DNA of 64,000 bases from Ruminiclostridium hungatei. GTDB taxonomy: Bacteria > Bacillota > Clostridia > Acetivibrionales > DSM-1351. Below, piece by piece: positions 52,501 through 63,261 of this stretch. A program made the translations under genes and the position numbers. The notes below the pieces were generated by a model. That model was not told the DNA's origin and ran no database searches. It was given only the letters and a program-made list of their open reading frames with translations. Position 1 is the stretch's first letter, and every line of letters begins with the position of its first letter. The stretch is from assembly GCF_002051585.1 (NCBI RefSeq), contig NZ_MZGX01000020.1, positions 33,514 through 97,513 on the forward strand, in the 5' to 3' direction.

Positions 52501-55500
52501 ATGTATTTAAAAAAGCTTGAAATACAAGGGTTTAAATCATTTGCAGATAAAATTTCACTGGATTTTACAGCAGGGATTACGGCAGTTGTCGGACCAAACG
52601 GCAGCGGCAAAAGCAATATAGGCGATGCCGTAAGATGGGTATTGGGAGAACAGAGCGCCAAAACCCTCCGTGGCAGTAAAATGGAGGATGTTATATTTGC
52701 TGGAACAGAGCATAGAAAATCAGTGGGCTTTGCAGAAGTTTCCCTGACAATTGACAACTCGGATAATTATCTTCCCGTATCCTACAGCGAAGTCACCATT
52801 ACCAGAAGAGTCTACCGTTCGGGGGAAAGTGAATATTACATAAACAGGACGTCATGTCGTCTTAAAGATATACACGAGCTGTTCCTGGACACAGGTATAG
52901 GCAGGGACGGATACTCCATTATCGGTCAGGGACGTGTGGATGAAATCCTCAGTTCAAAATCTGAGGATAGAAGGCATATATTCGAAGAAGCTTCGGGAAT
53001 AATGAAATACAAGGTCCGAAAGCAGGAGGCGGAGAGAAAGCTGAATCTGACCGAACAAAATCTTGTTAGGATCAATGACATAATAAATGAGCTTGAAGGA
53101 CAGTTGGAACCTTTGAAGGAGCAGTCCGATGCAGCAAAGAAATACCTTTCTCTCAGGGAGGGCTTGAAGGAGCTTGAGGTGAATGTTTATCTGGACAGCA
53201 TAGATAAATTCAGGGAAAGGCTCAAGGAGTATGAAGGGCAGCACAAGGATATCAAGGATAACATAGAGGCTGAAGAAAGAAACCTTAGAAGTATTACGGC
53301 CCAGAACCAGCAGAAGACGGAAATGCTGAAATCCCTCGAAGAAAAAATTAATGAGGCCAGAGACAAATTTTATGTTATGGAAACCAATCTGGAGAAAAAC
53401 AGTTCGGAAATAAGTCTGAATAACGAAAAAATCAATGGACTTCTTCAGAATATAAAGCGTCTGGAAGAAGAAACGTCAGATATAACCGCTAAGTCCGAAG
53501 AACTGCTGAAGGAAGAGAAAACCAGGCAGGGAAAAATTGACTATCTGAACAAGCAGTATGCCGACTTTTCGAAAAAGCTTGAAGCATATCAGTCTGAACT
53601 GGATGCCATTATTTCAACCTTGAGTGAGAGCGAGCAGCGGATAGAAAAGCTGAAGTCCGGCATTATGGATAAGCTGGACCTGCAATCGGATAAAAGAACG
53701 CAGATAAACAATATAAGAAACCATATTGAGAATCTTAAAAAACGGCAGAACTCCATAGGTACGGAAATATATACCTTAAAGCTGGAAAAAGATAAGGACA
53801 ATATGAAAAAGGAGGATCTGGCCGAAAGTATCAGAAATTCCATACTGCTGATAAAGCATTCAAGAACGAAGCTGGATGAACTGAGCAAAGAGAAGGCGGA
53901 GCTTGCCGGTACTTTGCAGACAATGGAAAAGCAGCAGGGAACTGTCAGAACGGACATCCAGGTCAAAAGTTCAAGGCGCCGCATGCTTAAGGACATGGAA
54001 AAAGGTATGGAGGGCTACAGCAGAAGTGTCAAGGAGATAATGCATGCCTGCCAGACCTCTGCGGAATTTGGCAGCGGTATTCATGGTACGGTTGCTCAAC
54101 TGCTGAGTGTTGACAAAAAGTATGAAACCGCCATTGAAATGACTCTGGGAAGTGCGCTTCAAAATATTATTGCCTCTACTGAAGAGGATGCCAAGAAAGC
54201 AATTGAGTTTCTGAAAAGAAACAGGCTTGGCAGGGCAACCTTCCTGCCTGTAACGGCGGTAACCGGGAAAAGGCTGGACGAAAATACCCTTCGCAGGCTG
54301 GAGGAGTGCAAGGGCTTTTGTGGTCTGGCTTCCGAGCTTGTTACCTGTGACAGCAAATACAGCGGTATAGTATTAAACCTGCTGGGGCGGGTTGTTGTTG
54401 CCGAAAATCTGGACGCAGGCATAAGTATTGCTAAAAGGTTCGGCTACTCCTTCAGGATTGTAACTCTGGAAGGCGATATCTTAAGTACAAGCGGCTCAAT
54501 GTCCGGCGGCAGCAATGACCACAAAAGTTCCGGAATCTTGAGCAGGAGCAGGGAGATAACAGAGCTGGAAGCAGTTATTGAAGCCCTTGGAAAAGAAGAT
54601 ATAAAACTTGAAGGAAAAATTTCAGAAGTCAGAAGCATGCTTTCGGAAGTTGAACAGGAGTTAAGTGAAGAAGGCAATAAATTGAGAGAAAATGAGCTTG
54701 TCAGGACAAGGGATGAAAACCACCTTGCCATGCTGGAGGACAATATAAGAAAGACAGATGCAAAGATTGGCATGCTCAATGACGAAAAGCTGCAGGTTGC
54801 AAGGCAGGAGCAGGAAACCGCCCTTGAACAGAAAAAATACGAGGAAGAGCTTGAAGCCATAGAAAAGGATATTTCAGAAACCAAGGCGGTTATTTCGGAG
54901 CATCAGGAAAAATTCAAGGCCGATCAGTCGGTAAGGGATGAATTGCATCAGGAAATCACAGACTTCAAAATATCAGTGAACTCCATTGTTGAAAGTATCC
55001 AGAGCGTAAATGAACATATGGAGAGAATTACCACTGACAAGGAAGCACTTCAAAAGAGCTTGAACAGAAAGCAGGGTGAAAAGCAAAGGTCTGAAAACGA
55101 AGTTGTTTCACTTAAGCAAGCTATTGAAGGCCTTGAAAATGTCATAAAAGGTTTGCAGAATGAAAAAGCTGGCAAAACTTTTGAAATAGACAGGCTGGTT
55201 GAAGAAAAAAGGGTGTTGGAGGAAGAATCCTCTGATTTTATAGATAAACTTAATTCAACAAATAAAACCATATTATTGCTGCAGGAAGAATACAACAGGA
55301 TAGATATTAAGAATACAAGGGCCGAAGCTGAAATGAAGGCCATACAGGACAGAATGTGGGATGAATATGAGCTGACCTATTCAAACGCCCTGGCGCTGAA
55401 AAAAGAACTGCCCAGCATCCCCCAGGCTCAAAAAACCATAAATGACTACAGAACCCAGATAAAAAACCTTGGACCTGTGAATGTGTCGGCCATTGACGAT

Positions 55501-56073
55501 TATATAAAAACCAAGGAGCGCTTTGAGTTCATGTCTGTTCAGAAAAATGACATGGAGCAGGCCAAAGACAAGCTGCACAAGATAATTTCCGAGATGGTTC
55601 AGATAATGAAAAAGCAATTTATTGATCAGTTCAGGCTTATCAATGAGAATTTTGGAATTGTCTACCGTGAACTGTTTGGAGGAGGCAGGGCCGAACTGAT
55701 TATTGCAGACCAGGAAAATGTCCTGGAAAGCGGCATAGAAATAGAGGTTCAGCCTCCGGGAAAGAAGCTGCAGAACATGATGCTGCTCTCAGGCGGAGAG
55801 CGCGCCTTTACAGCTATTGCACTGCTGTTTGCCATACTCCGTATGAAACCCACTCCCTTCTGTCTCCTGGATGAAATCGAGGCGGCTCTGGATGATGCCA
55901 ATGTTTACAGATTCGGGGAGTATTTAAAGAGGTTCTCACAAAAAACCCAGTTCATTATGGTCACCCACCGTAAAGGAACAATGGAGGCCGCCGACACCAT
56001 GTATGGTGTAACCATGCAGGAACATGGCGTATCAAAGATAGTGTCCATGAAAATGGGTGAAAAGGCCAGTTGA
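52501..56073 (+). CDS. smc: Chromosome segregation ATPase SMC
   Basis: The 1190-residue protein has the N-terminal ATP-binding head (GPNGSGKS at 31-38), a coiled coil (about 165-510), a hinge (about 510-680, with GSGIHGTVAQLL and STSGSMSGGSN), a second coiled coil and the C-terminal head with LSGGERAFTAIAL (signature) and LLDEIEAALDDANV (Walker B). It condenses and separates chromosomes with ScpA and ScpB. Length is normal. GGGGTGGGTA precedes the ATG. ftsY follows after 46 bases. Confidence 0.97.
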   Translation: MYLKKLEIQGFKSFADKISLDFTAGITAVVGPNGSGKSNIGDAVRWVLGEQSAKTLRGSKMEDVIFAGTEHRKSVGFAEVSLTIDNSDNYLPVSYSEVTITRRVYRSGESEYYINRTSCRLKDIHELFLDTGIGRDGYSIIGQGRVDEILSSKSEDRRHIFEEASGIMKYKVRKQEAERKLNLTEQNLVRINDIINELEGQLEPLKEQSDAAKKYLSLREGLKELEVNVYLDSIDKFRERLKEYEGQHKDIKDNIEAEERNLRSITAQNQQKTEMLKSLEEKINEARDKFYVMETNLEKNSSEISLNNEKINGLLQNIKRLEEETSDITAKSEELLKEEKTRQGKIDYLNKQYADFSKKLEAYQSELDAIISTLSESEQRIEKLKSGIMDKLDLQSDKRTQINNIRNHIENLKKRQNSIGTEIYTLKLEKDKDNMKKEDLAESIRNSILLIKHSRTKLDELSKEKAELAGTLQTMEKQQGTVRTDIQVKSSRRRMLKDMEKGMEGYSRSVKEIMHACQTSAEFGSGIHGTVAQLLSVDKKYETAIEMTLGSALQNIIASTEEDAKKAIEFLKRNRLGRATFLPVTAVTGKRLDENTLRRLEECKGFCGLASELVTCDSKYSGIVLNLLGRVVVAENLDAGISIAKRFGYSFRIVTLEGDILSTSGSMSGGSNDHKSSGILSRSREITELEAVIEALGKEDIKLEGKISEVRSMLSEVEQELSEEGNKLRENELVRTRDENHLAMLEDNIRKTDAKIGMLNDEKLQVARQEQETALEQKKYEEELEAIEKDISETKAVISEHQEKFKADQSVRDELHQEITDFKISVNSIVESIQSVNEHMERITTDKEALQKSLNRKQGEKQRSENEVVSLKQAIEGLENVIKGLQNEKAGKTFEIDRLVEEKRVLEEESSDFIDKLNSTNKTILLLQEEYNRIDIKNTRAEAEMKAIQDRMWDEYELTYSNALALKKELPSIPQAQKTINDYRTQIKNLGPVNVSAIDDYIKTKERFEFMSVQKNDMEQAKDKLHKIISEMVQIMKKQFIDQFRLINENFGIVYRELFGGGRAELIIADQENVLESGIEIEVQPPGKKLQNMMLLSGGERAFTAIALLFAILRMKPTPFCLLDEIEAALDDANVYRFGEYLKRFSQKTQFIMVTHRKGTMEAADTMYGVTMQEHGVSKIVSMKMGEKAS

Positions 56074-56119
56074 GTCAGTGCCTGGAACTAAAATCAGCAT
56101 AGAATTTGGAGGAAAATAG

Positions 56120-57028
56120 ATGGGCTTTTTTGACAAACTTAAAGAAGGATTGATGAAAACCAGGAGGAGTATCACCGAAAAGATAGATCAGGTGCTTGTT
56201 TCATTCGGAAAGGTAGATGAAGAGTTATTTGAAGAGCTTGAAGAGATACTGATTACCTCTGACCTTGGCATAGACACCACTATGAAAATAATAGAGGATT
56301 TAAAGGCAAAGGTGAAGGAAAGGAAAATAATCGACCCCCTGCTTGTAAAAGACCTTTTGAAGGAAGAACTTAATGAAATCCTGTCAGAGGGGCAAAATGA
56401 GCTTAAACTTGACACCAAGCCGGCTGTAATCATAGTCATCGGTGTTAACGGAGTAGGAAAGACCACTTCAATAGGAAAAATAGCAAATCTGTACAAGCAG
56501 CAGGGGAAAAAGGTGCTCCTGGCTGCTGGCGACACTTTCAGGGCCGCCGCCATAGACCAGTTGGAAATCTGGGCTGAGCGTGCAGGCGTTGAAGTTATTG
56601 CCCAGAAGGAGGGCTCTGACCCGGCGGCGGTTGTATATGACGCCGTTGCGGCTGCCAAGTCCAGAAAGGCGGATTTGCTTATCTGTGACACGGCAGGCAG
56701 ACTCCACACCAAGAAAAATCTTATGGAGGAGCTGAAAAAGGTATCCAGGGTATTGGACAGGGAGTTGCCGGGAGCAGATCGGGAAACCCTTCTGGTGCTT
56801 GATGCCACCACGGGACAAAATGCCGTATCACAGGCCAAGACTTTCAGGGAAACTGCAGATATTACGGGAATAGTTCTCACCAAGCTGGATGGAACGGCCA
56901 AGGGAGGAATAGTTGTAGCTATAAAGTCGGAATTGGATATACCCGTTAAGCTTATAGGAGTTGGAGAACAGATGGATGATCTTCAGAAGTTTGATGCAAA
57001 TGAATTTGTAGAAGCCTTGTTTTCTTGA
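56120..57028 (+). CDS. ftsY: Signal recognition particle receptor FtsY
   Basis: The 302-residue GTPase docks ribosomes translating membrane proteins to the membrane. It has the NG domain: GVNGVGKTTSIGKIA (G1), DTFRAAAIDQLE, DTAGRLHTK (G3) and TKLDGTAKGG (G4). The N-terminal acidic A domain is short. GGAGGAAAATAG precedes the ATG. It follows smc as in most Firmicutes; ffh is not in the window. Confidence 0.96.
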   Translation: MGFFDKLKEGLMKTRRSITEKIDQVLVSFGKVDEELFEELEEILITSDLGIDTTMKIIEDLKAKVKERKIIDPLLVKDLLKEELNEILSEGQNELKLDTKPAVIIVIGVNGVGKTTSIGKIANLYKQQGKKVLLAAGDTFRAAAIDQLEIWAERAGVEVIAQKEGSDPAAVVYDAVAAAKSRKADLLICDTAGRLHTKKNLMEELKKVSRVLDRELPGADRETLLVLDATTGQNAVSQAKTFRETADITGIVLTKLDGTAKGGIVVAIKSELDIPVKLIGVGEQMDDLQKFDANEFVEALFS

Positions 57029-57097
57029 AATCCCACCTTTATTTCCTTAAAATCCAATATGGATAAGAAGTTTTAAAACAATTAATGGGAGGTTAAT

Positions 57098-59938
57098 ATG
57101 ACTAACGAAGTCAACTATGATTACTACAGGGAAAAGAACAAAAAGAGCCCTAAGGGGCGGATTGCAGCACTGGTTGTAATCGCGGCTCTTGTGATTGCGG
57201 CCATTATAGGCAGTTCCATCTATATGTCACTGATACAGTTGAAGGAATTGAACCCGGCAGCCAACTATGCATCGGTATATACAACAAATCTGTTGTATCA
57301 GGTAGGCTTCTTTTTTGCAGCACTGGTGATTATCAGCCTGTTTGTATTTATAACAAATAACGTGCTGATCAAGAACCTGAGAAAGTATTTCAAAAATAAC
57401 AACCTTGAAAGCAGGAAGCTGTACAATACACCTATAGCACTGGCTATCGGACTTGCAGGCGCGTTTCTGACAAAACAGTTTTTCTTCAGCAAGGCACTTT
57501 TGTTTTTGAACTTCGTCAGCTTTGGAAGACAGGACCCCATATTTGACCAGGACATAGGCTACTATATGTTCCAGAGGCCTTTCTACATGTCTCTGTTGGA
57601 TTTTCTGTCCAATCTGTGGCTGTTTGTAGTAATTTATTGTGCAATTTACTATTTGGCGGTGCTTGTGGCAGTATTGAACAATTCCTTTGATATAAAGGAG
57701 ATGAAGGACAAATTAATATTGAGACACAACCTTATAAACGTTGCAATATTTTTTGTGCTGAAGACAGTATCCTACAAGTTTCAGAGAGAAGCACTGCTCT
57801 ATTCCGATTTCACCAAATTCGACTATGTGGGCGCAGGCTATACCGACACAAATATATGGATCAAATTTTATTCCGTGGCTCCAATAATCGTTCTGGCAAT
57901 AGTTTTGATCTCAAGCATTTTCATGTGGAAGGGAAAGCTTAAGAAAGCAGCCATTACAATTGCTGTCTACCCTTTGATATTTGTGCTGGTAACAATTGCC
58001 TCGGGAATTATTCAAAACTTCTTTGTATCTCCCAATGAGACAATATATGAAAAAGATTTTATTAAAAACAATATGCAGGAGACAAGGGCCGCATATGGAC
58101 TGGACAGGATTAAAACCCATGATTTCAGTACCGTAAAGGATTTGACGCCTCAAATAATAGAAAACAACAAGAATACCATTGACAATATCCGCGTTGTGGA
58201 CTATGTGCCCACGCTTAACAGCAATAAGCAGCTTCAGAGCAATACGAATTTCTACACTTTTGCCAATGGTGACATTTTGAACTACACTGTCAACGGCAAG
58301 GAAATTCCTGTAATGATTTCCGCAAGAGAAATAAATTCTCAGAACCTGCAGAATCAGAATTTTATTAACAAAACCTTCAAGTATACCCACGGCTACGGAG
58401 TTGTAATCAATCCCATAAACAAGCTGACCTCCCAGGGAACCGTTGAATTCCTGCTGAGCGGCTTGAAGATGGACACTGTTGACAAGCAAAATCTGAATAT
58501 AACCGAGCCGAGAATATATTACGGAGAATTGACAAACAACTTTGTAATAGTTAACCCCAAGGAATCCAAGAAGGAAGCTGAAATAGACTATGACGGAACC
58601 ACCTTAAGCTATTTCGATACAGGAAATGCCAACAAGATTAAGCTCGGTCTGCTTAACAGGACTCTGTTTTCATTAAAATACATGGATATGAATATATTGA
58701 TCTCCAGCAATATAAATTCAAAATCCCAGATACTTTTAAACAGAAATGTGGTTGAAAGGGCCCAAATGGGAGTTCCGTTCCTGAAGGTGGATTCAGACCC
58801 GGCAATGACAATAACTTCCGACGGAAGGCTTAAATGGGTATTGGATGCCTATACAATCTCAAATGATTATCCCTATGCCCAGGAATTCTATACACAGAGC
58901 AACGAACCGGATTTGAGAGCGCTGAACGGCATCAATTACATCAGAAATTCCGTAAAAATAACTGTAGACGCCTATGATGGAACGGTCAAATACTATATAA
59001 TCGATAAGGAAGACCCTATAATCAAGGCATATCAGAAGGTTTATCCGGATATATTCTCCAAGGAGCCGCTGCCAGAGGATATAGCTTCACATACAAGATA
59101 TCCCGAAACCTTATTCAAGATTCAGACTGAGGTTTTGAAGAAATATCATCTGGACCCAAATGCACACGAAGAAAATATAAACAACTTCTATACAAATCAG
59201 GATGCCTGGAGTATTGCCAAATATCCTGACGAGACCAGCCCCGACAAGGTAAGGGATATTGATGCATATTACAATATGATAAAGCTTCCGGGTGAGCTTG
59301 GCAAAACTGAAGAGCTGATTCTCATGAGGCCGTTTACTCCGTCCGCAGGCAAGCACAATATGACTTCCTGGCTGGCTGTCAGAAATTCAAAGGACAATTA
59401 CGGAGAAATGATTTTGTTTAATTTTCCTAAAAATACTAATATTCTCGGCCCCGACCAGGTAGAGGTAAGTATAAATCAGATAAGTGAAATCTCTGAATAT
59501 AATACCTTGTGGGGACAGGGGAAATCAAATGTATTTAAAGGAAGTCTTCTGGTAATACCTATTGAAAACAGTGTGCTGTACGTGGAGCCCATATATATCC
59601 AGTCAAAGAGTGACTCCTCAATACCGCAGGTTAAAAAAGTAATTGTGGGTTATCAGGAAGGTGCTGATTTCAAGCATGGAATAGGAGATAATCTGGAGGA
59701 TGCCCTTAAAAATCTTTTTAACGGAGATTTAAAACTCCCTGACAATAAATTGCCTACCGTGGATCAAAAAGATACGGGAGTAACTCCTCCCGCGGTAGAT
59801 ACACCTTCCGGTGAACCAACCCAGCCTGCGGAGGGGCAGCTTGACCAGCAAAAACTGGATGAATTGCAGAAAAAACTGGATGATTTGATGAAGCAATCCC
59901 AGGAAATCAGTGATCTTATCAAGAGTCTGAGAAAATAA
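57098..59938 (+). CDS. UPF0182 family membrane protein
   Basis: The 946-residue protein has about seven hydrophobic spans in the first 300 residues and a large external domain (about 310-860), with DQDIGYYMFQRPFYMSLLDFL and LNRTLFSLKYMDMN, patterns of UPF0182. The C-terminus is Pro/Thr/Gly-rich then a short coiled coil (LDELQKKLDDLMKQSQEI). Function in the family is unknown. GGGAGGTTAAT precedes the ATG. A terminator follows at 59960. Confidence 0.88.
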   Translation: MTNEVNYDYYREKNKKSPKGRIAALVVIAALVIAAIIGSSIYMSLIQLKELNPAANYASVYTTNLLYQVGFFFAALVIISLFVFITNNVLIKNLRKYFKNNNLESRKLYNTPIALAIGLAGAFLTKQFFFSKALLFLNFVSFGRQDPIFDQDIGYYMFQRPFYMSLLDFLSNLWLFVVIYCAIYYLAVLVAVLNNSFDIKEMKDKLILRHNLINVAIFFVLKTVSYKFQREALLYSDFTKFDYVGAGYTDTNIWIKFYSVAPIIVLAIVLISSIFMWKGKLKKAAITIAVYPLIFVLVTIASGIIQNFFVSPNETIYEKDFIKNNMQETRAAYGLDRIKTHDFSTVKDLTPQIIENNKNTIDNIRVVDYVPTLNSNKQLQSNTNFYTFANGDILNYTVNGKEIPVMISAREINSQNLQNQNFINKTFKYTHGYGVVINPINKLTSQGTVEFLLSGLKMDTVDKQNLNITEPRIYYGELTNNFVIVNPKESKKEAEIDYDGTTLSYFDTGNANKIKLGLLNRTLFSLKYMDMNILISSNINSKSQILLNRNVVERAQMGVPFLKVDSDPAMTITSDGRLKWVLDAYTISNDYPYAQEFYTQSNEPDLRALNGINYIRNSVKITVDAYDGTVKYYIIDKEDPIIKAYQKVYPDIFSKEPLPEDIASHTRYPETLFKIQTEVLKKYHLDPNAHEENINNFYTNQDAWSIAKYPDETSPDKVRDIDAYYNMIKLPGELGKTEELILMRPFTPSAGKHNMTSWLAVRNSKDNYGEMILFNFPKNTNILGPDQVEVSINQISEISEYNTLWGQGKSNVFKGSLLVIPIENSVLYVEPIYIQSKSDSSIPQVKKVIVGYQEGADFKHGIGDNLEDALKNLFNGDLKLPDNKLPTVDQKDTGVTPPAVDTPSGEPTQPAEGQLDQQKLDELQKKLDDLMKQSQEISDLIKSLRK

Positions 59939-59959
59939 AAAATCAAGAGAACATTACGG

Positions 59960-59993
59960 TGGATAGATCTTTATGGGTCTATCCATTTTTTTT
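59960..59993 (+). terminator. Terminator after the UPF0182 gene
   Basis: TGGATAGA (59960-59967) pairs with TCTATCCA (59978-59985), followed by a run of eight T. Confidence 0.88.
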
Positions 59994-60290
59994 AACTTAT
60001 AAAAATAAATCAAATCCATACAATACTTTTAAAGCTTTTATAAATACAATAAATTATATAAGCAATTATGTGACAAAATATTGAAAAAATCTGTTGCTAA
60101 ATTATTAAAAGTGTATATAATACTATCTTATGTGATAGTAAAAATATATTAAAAAATTATATTGTCAATTGATTTAAAAAGGAATAGAATACAATAGTTG
60201 TTTTTGAAATGCCAAATATTCCAAGTAGCAGGGCAATTATTGTATTACGGGTTAAAATTATTAATTTTGTCTTAGACAGGTGGAGTCAGT
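59994..60290. other. AT-rich leader before the KimA-like gene
   Basis: This 297-base stretch is very AT-rich. It contains a small ACTATC..GATAGT hairpin near 60121-60138. I looked for the ydaO (c-di-AMP) riboswitch expected before kimA and found no match to its conserved blocks. No ORF was seen. Confidence 0.45.
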
Positions 60291-62159
60291 ATGTTAAAGA
60301 AAGTCAGAAGGGTTTTAGTGGGAAAGCCATTGAAAAATGAAGCTCTTAATGAACAGAGAATGGGAGTTTTGTGGGGGTTGCCTATTTTGTCCAGTGATGC
60401 CATATCTTCTGTGGCATATGCAGGTCAGGAAGTATTAATGGTATTGATACCGGTCATAGGTCTGGGCGCCTACAAGCAATTATCAGTTATATCAGTGATA
60501 GTAATCGGACTTTTATTTCTGTTGATGGTTTCCTACAGGCAAATTATAAACAGCTATCCAAATGGCGGAGGTGCTTTTGTAGTTGCCAAAGAAAATCTGG
60601 GAGTAGTGGCAGGAATTACGGCAGGGGCAGCCTTGTCGGTTGACTATATATTGACGGTAGCAGTGAGTATCTCCTCGGGCGTTGAACAGTTTACAACTGC
60701 CTTCAAGGTTTTTAAGCCATATTCCGTATTGATTTGCTTCATACTCATACTGTTGCTTATGGTAGTAAATCTGAGAGGAGTAAGGGAATCTTCAAGAATA
60801 TTCGGAATACCGGCCTATTGCTTTATTATTGGGATAGTTGTCATGATAATAGTAGGTATAGCAAGAATAAAGGGCGGATATGTTCCGCCGCAGCCGGAAA
60901 ATATACCTGATATTGTAAAACCTCTGAGCCTTTTGATTTTTTTAAGAGCTTTTTCAAACGGGTGTACGGCACTGACAGGAGTAGAGGCCGTGAGTAATGC
61001 GGTTCCTAACTTTAAAACTCCCAGCACGAAATATGCAAAAAGGGTATTGCTGCTGCTGTCCATTATTATTTTAATTTTGTTTGGGGGGAGCTCGGTACTG
61101 GCAAACCTGTATCACGTAAATCCTCATGGAAACGCCATGCTCGTAATGATAGCAGGAGAAATTTTTGGACATGGCTTCATGTACTATTATATAACAGCCT
61201 CCACTTTTGTTATTTTGGTTTTGGCGGCAAATACCGCCTATTCCGGTTTTCCCATGCTCATCTCAATCATGGCAAAGGATGGTTATGCCCCAAGACAGCT
61301 CAGCATGAGAGGTGACAGACTGAGCTATGACAACGGCATAATAATGCTGTCTGTTACCGCAATGCTCTTGATAATCATATTCAAGGCAAGAGTTACCAGC
61401 TTAATAAGCCTGTATGCAATAGGGGTATTCCTTTCGTTTACCCTGGCACAGTCGGGTATGCTGGTCAAATGGTTGAGAACCAGAGATGCGGGATGGAAGC
61501 TGAAAGCAGTGTTTAACGGTGCGGGTGCACTTGTCACATCAATTGTTGTGGTAATCATAGCTTTCACAAAATTTATCGGCGGTGCATGGCTGGTTGTAAT
61601 TTCGCTGCCAATACTTATATTTATGATAACAAAGGTCAAAAAGCATTATAATGCCGTCATGAGGCAATTGAGGCTGAAACCGGAGGAAATTTCGGCATTT
61701 AACATTAATAAGGCAACCTATACCAACAGGGTGATAGTTCCTATTGAAAGCATCAACCGTTCAAGCCTGAGAGCCCTGCGGTATGCCAGGACCATATCGG
61801 AGAATGTTGTAGCCTTCAGTGTGGCGATAGATGATGAAAGTGCAAAAAAGATAAAGGAAAAGTATGATTCACTGAATACGGATATTCCGCTTATAACCAA
61901 ATATTCCCCCTTCAGGAGAGTGGTGGACCCTTTATTGAAGTTTATTGAATCAGCGGAGTACGATTATGAGGACGGAGATATGATAACAGTAATACTGCCT
62001 CAGTTTGCAGTGAAAAAATGGTGGCACAGGATTCTTCACAATAACACCAGATACTACATTGAGCGGGAACTGCTCAAGCATAAGCATATAGTGGTCTCGG
62101 TAATGCCGCTGCAGTTAAGGGATGACGACTATGTGCTGAATAATCCGAAATATGATTAA
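60291..62159 (+). CDS. APC-superfamily transporter, KimA-like
   Basis: The 622-residue protein has about 12 spans and a cytosolic C-terminal domain of about 160 residues. Its start GKPLKNEALNEQRM, LSSDAISSVAYAGQEVLM, YRQIINSYPNGGGAFVVAKENLG and ALTGVEAVSNAVPNFK match the KimA (YdaO) potassium importer of Bacillus closely by memory. The C-terminal FAVKKWWHRILHNNTRYYIE also fits. The ion specificity is inferred. GGTGGAGTCAGT precedes the ATG. It is monocistronic or with the ROK gene 96 bases downstream. Confidence 0.85.
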   Translation: MLKKVRRVLVGKPLKNEALNEQRMGVLWGLPILSSDAISSVAYAGQEVLMVLIPVIGLGAYKQLSVISVIVIGLLFLLMVSYRQIINSYPNGGGAFVVAKENLGVVAGITAGAALSVDYILTVAVSISSGVEQFTTAFKVFKPYSVLICFILILLLMVVNLRGVRESSRIFGIPAYCFIIGIVVMIIVGIARIKGGYVPPQPENIPDIVKPLSLLIFLRAFSNGCTALTGVEAVSNAVPNFKTPSTKYAKRVLLLLSIIILILFGGSSVLANLYHVNPHGNAMLVMIAGEIFGHGFMYYYITASTFVILVLAANTAYSGFPMLISIMAKDGYAPRQLSMRGDRLSYDNGIIMLSVTAMLLIIIFKARVTSLISLYAIGVFLSFTLAQSGMLVKWLRTRDAGWKLKAVFNGAGALVTSIVVVIIAFTKFIGGAWLVVISLPILIFMITKVKKHYNAVMRQLRLKPEEISAFNINKATYTNRVIVPIESINRSSLRALRYARTISENVVAFSVAIDDESAKKIKEKYDSLNTDIPLITKYSPFRRVVDPLLKFIESAEYDYEDGDMITVILPQFAVKKWWHRILHNNTRYYIERELLKHKHIVVSVMPLQLRDDDYVLNNPKYD

Positions 62160-62255
62160 GTACGGTTTTCCAGCAGGATAAAAGTTCAGGGTATTCTATT
62201 GTTTAACTGTATTTAATATATAATTAATAAACTAATAAGATTGAGGCGTCTGATT

Positions 62256-63236
62256 ATGAAATATAGTATTGGTATTGAACTGGGTGTAAAAAACATCGTA
62301 GCAGGAGTTCTGGATAAAAATGGCAAGTTAATACGTCGTGATACTATTCCAACAAACAAGGACAGGGCATTTGAGGAAATTATAAAGGACATGTGCGGCC
62401 TGATTTCAAAAGTTTTAAGTGACGAGGATCTTGAAGTTAAAAACATAAAGTACATTGGTGTGGGCTGTCCGGGCATAACTGACAACCTGAACGGAATTGT
62501 ACTGAAGAACTACACTATGAATTTCAATAATGTAAAGGTCAGAGCAGAAGTACAGAAATACTTCAATGTTCCGGTATACGTTGAGAATGATGGTAATTGT
62601 GTCGCAATTGCCGAATATCTGTTGGGTGCTGCATATGGTACCGGTAATTCTCTCACTATTAAGGTTGGAGTAGGTATCGGCGGAGGAATAATTCTGGATG
62701 GATGTATATACAACGGCTTGAATTTTGGTGGAACCGAATTCGGTCATATGGTCATAGACTTTGACGGAAGACCTTGCACCTGCGGCAGAAAAGGCTGCTG
62801 GGAGCAATACGCATCGGCATCTGCACTTATAGGCCGGACCAAGCAGTTAATCGAGGAATATCCTGATTCCATACTTGCAAATATTGCTTCAAATTGCTGC
62901 AATAACCAGATAACGGAATTGACCATCTTTGAGGCTGCAAAAGCCGGGGATGACAAGGCAAAGAAGGCTTGCCAGGAATATGTGTTGTATTTTGCAGAGG
63001 GACTGGCTAACATAGTGAATATATTAATGCCCGAGGTGGTTATCATAGCAGGGCCTATAAGCAAGCTGGGCAACAGTCTTGTTTATCCTTTGGTCGACTT
63101 GCTGAGGGAGAAGATATATTGTAAGGAATTACATATACCGGAGTTTAAAATGGCTGAAATGGGCAATGCCGGTATAATTGTGGGGGCGGCAATGCTTGGG
63201 GCCTTCAAGGACGAGAAATTAACCGATTTGATATAG
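62256..63236 (+). CDS. ROK family sugar kinase or regulator without HTH
   Basis: The 326-residue protein has the ATP-binding start SIGIELGVKN, VENDGNCVAIAE, a GVGIGGG loop and the zinc motif CTCGRKGCWEQYAS, all typical of ROK kinases such as glucokinase. No DNA-binding domain is present, so it is probably a sugar kinase. ATG 62256 is used; a TTG at 62241 overlaps the GAGG site. The PC4-like gene follows after 25 bases. Confidence 0.9.
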   Translation: MKYSIGIELGVKNIVAGVLDKNGKLIRRDTIPTNKDRAFEEIIKDMCGLISKVLSDEDLEVKNIKYIGVGCPGITDNLNGIVLKNYTMNFNNVKVRAEVQKYFNVPVYVENDGNCVAIAEYLLGAAYGTGNSLTIKVGVGIGGGIILDGCIYNGLNFGGTEFGHMVIDFDGRPCTCGRKGCWEQYASASALIGRTKQLIEEYPDSILANIASNCCNNQITELTIFEAAKAGDDKAKKACQEYVLYFAEGLANIVNILMPEVVIIAGPISKLGNSLVYPLVDLLREKIYCKELHIPEFKMAEMGNAGIIVGAAMLGAFKDEKLTDLI

Positions 63237-63261
63237 ATTTTTATGCCGCTGGAGGTTGGAT

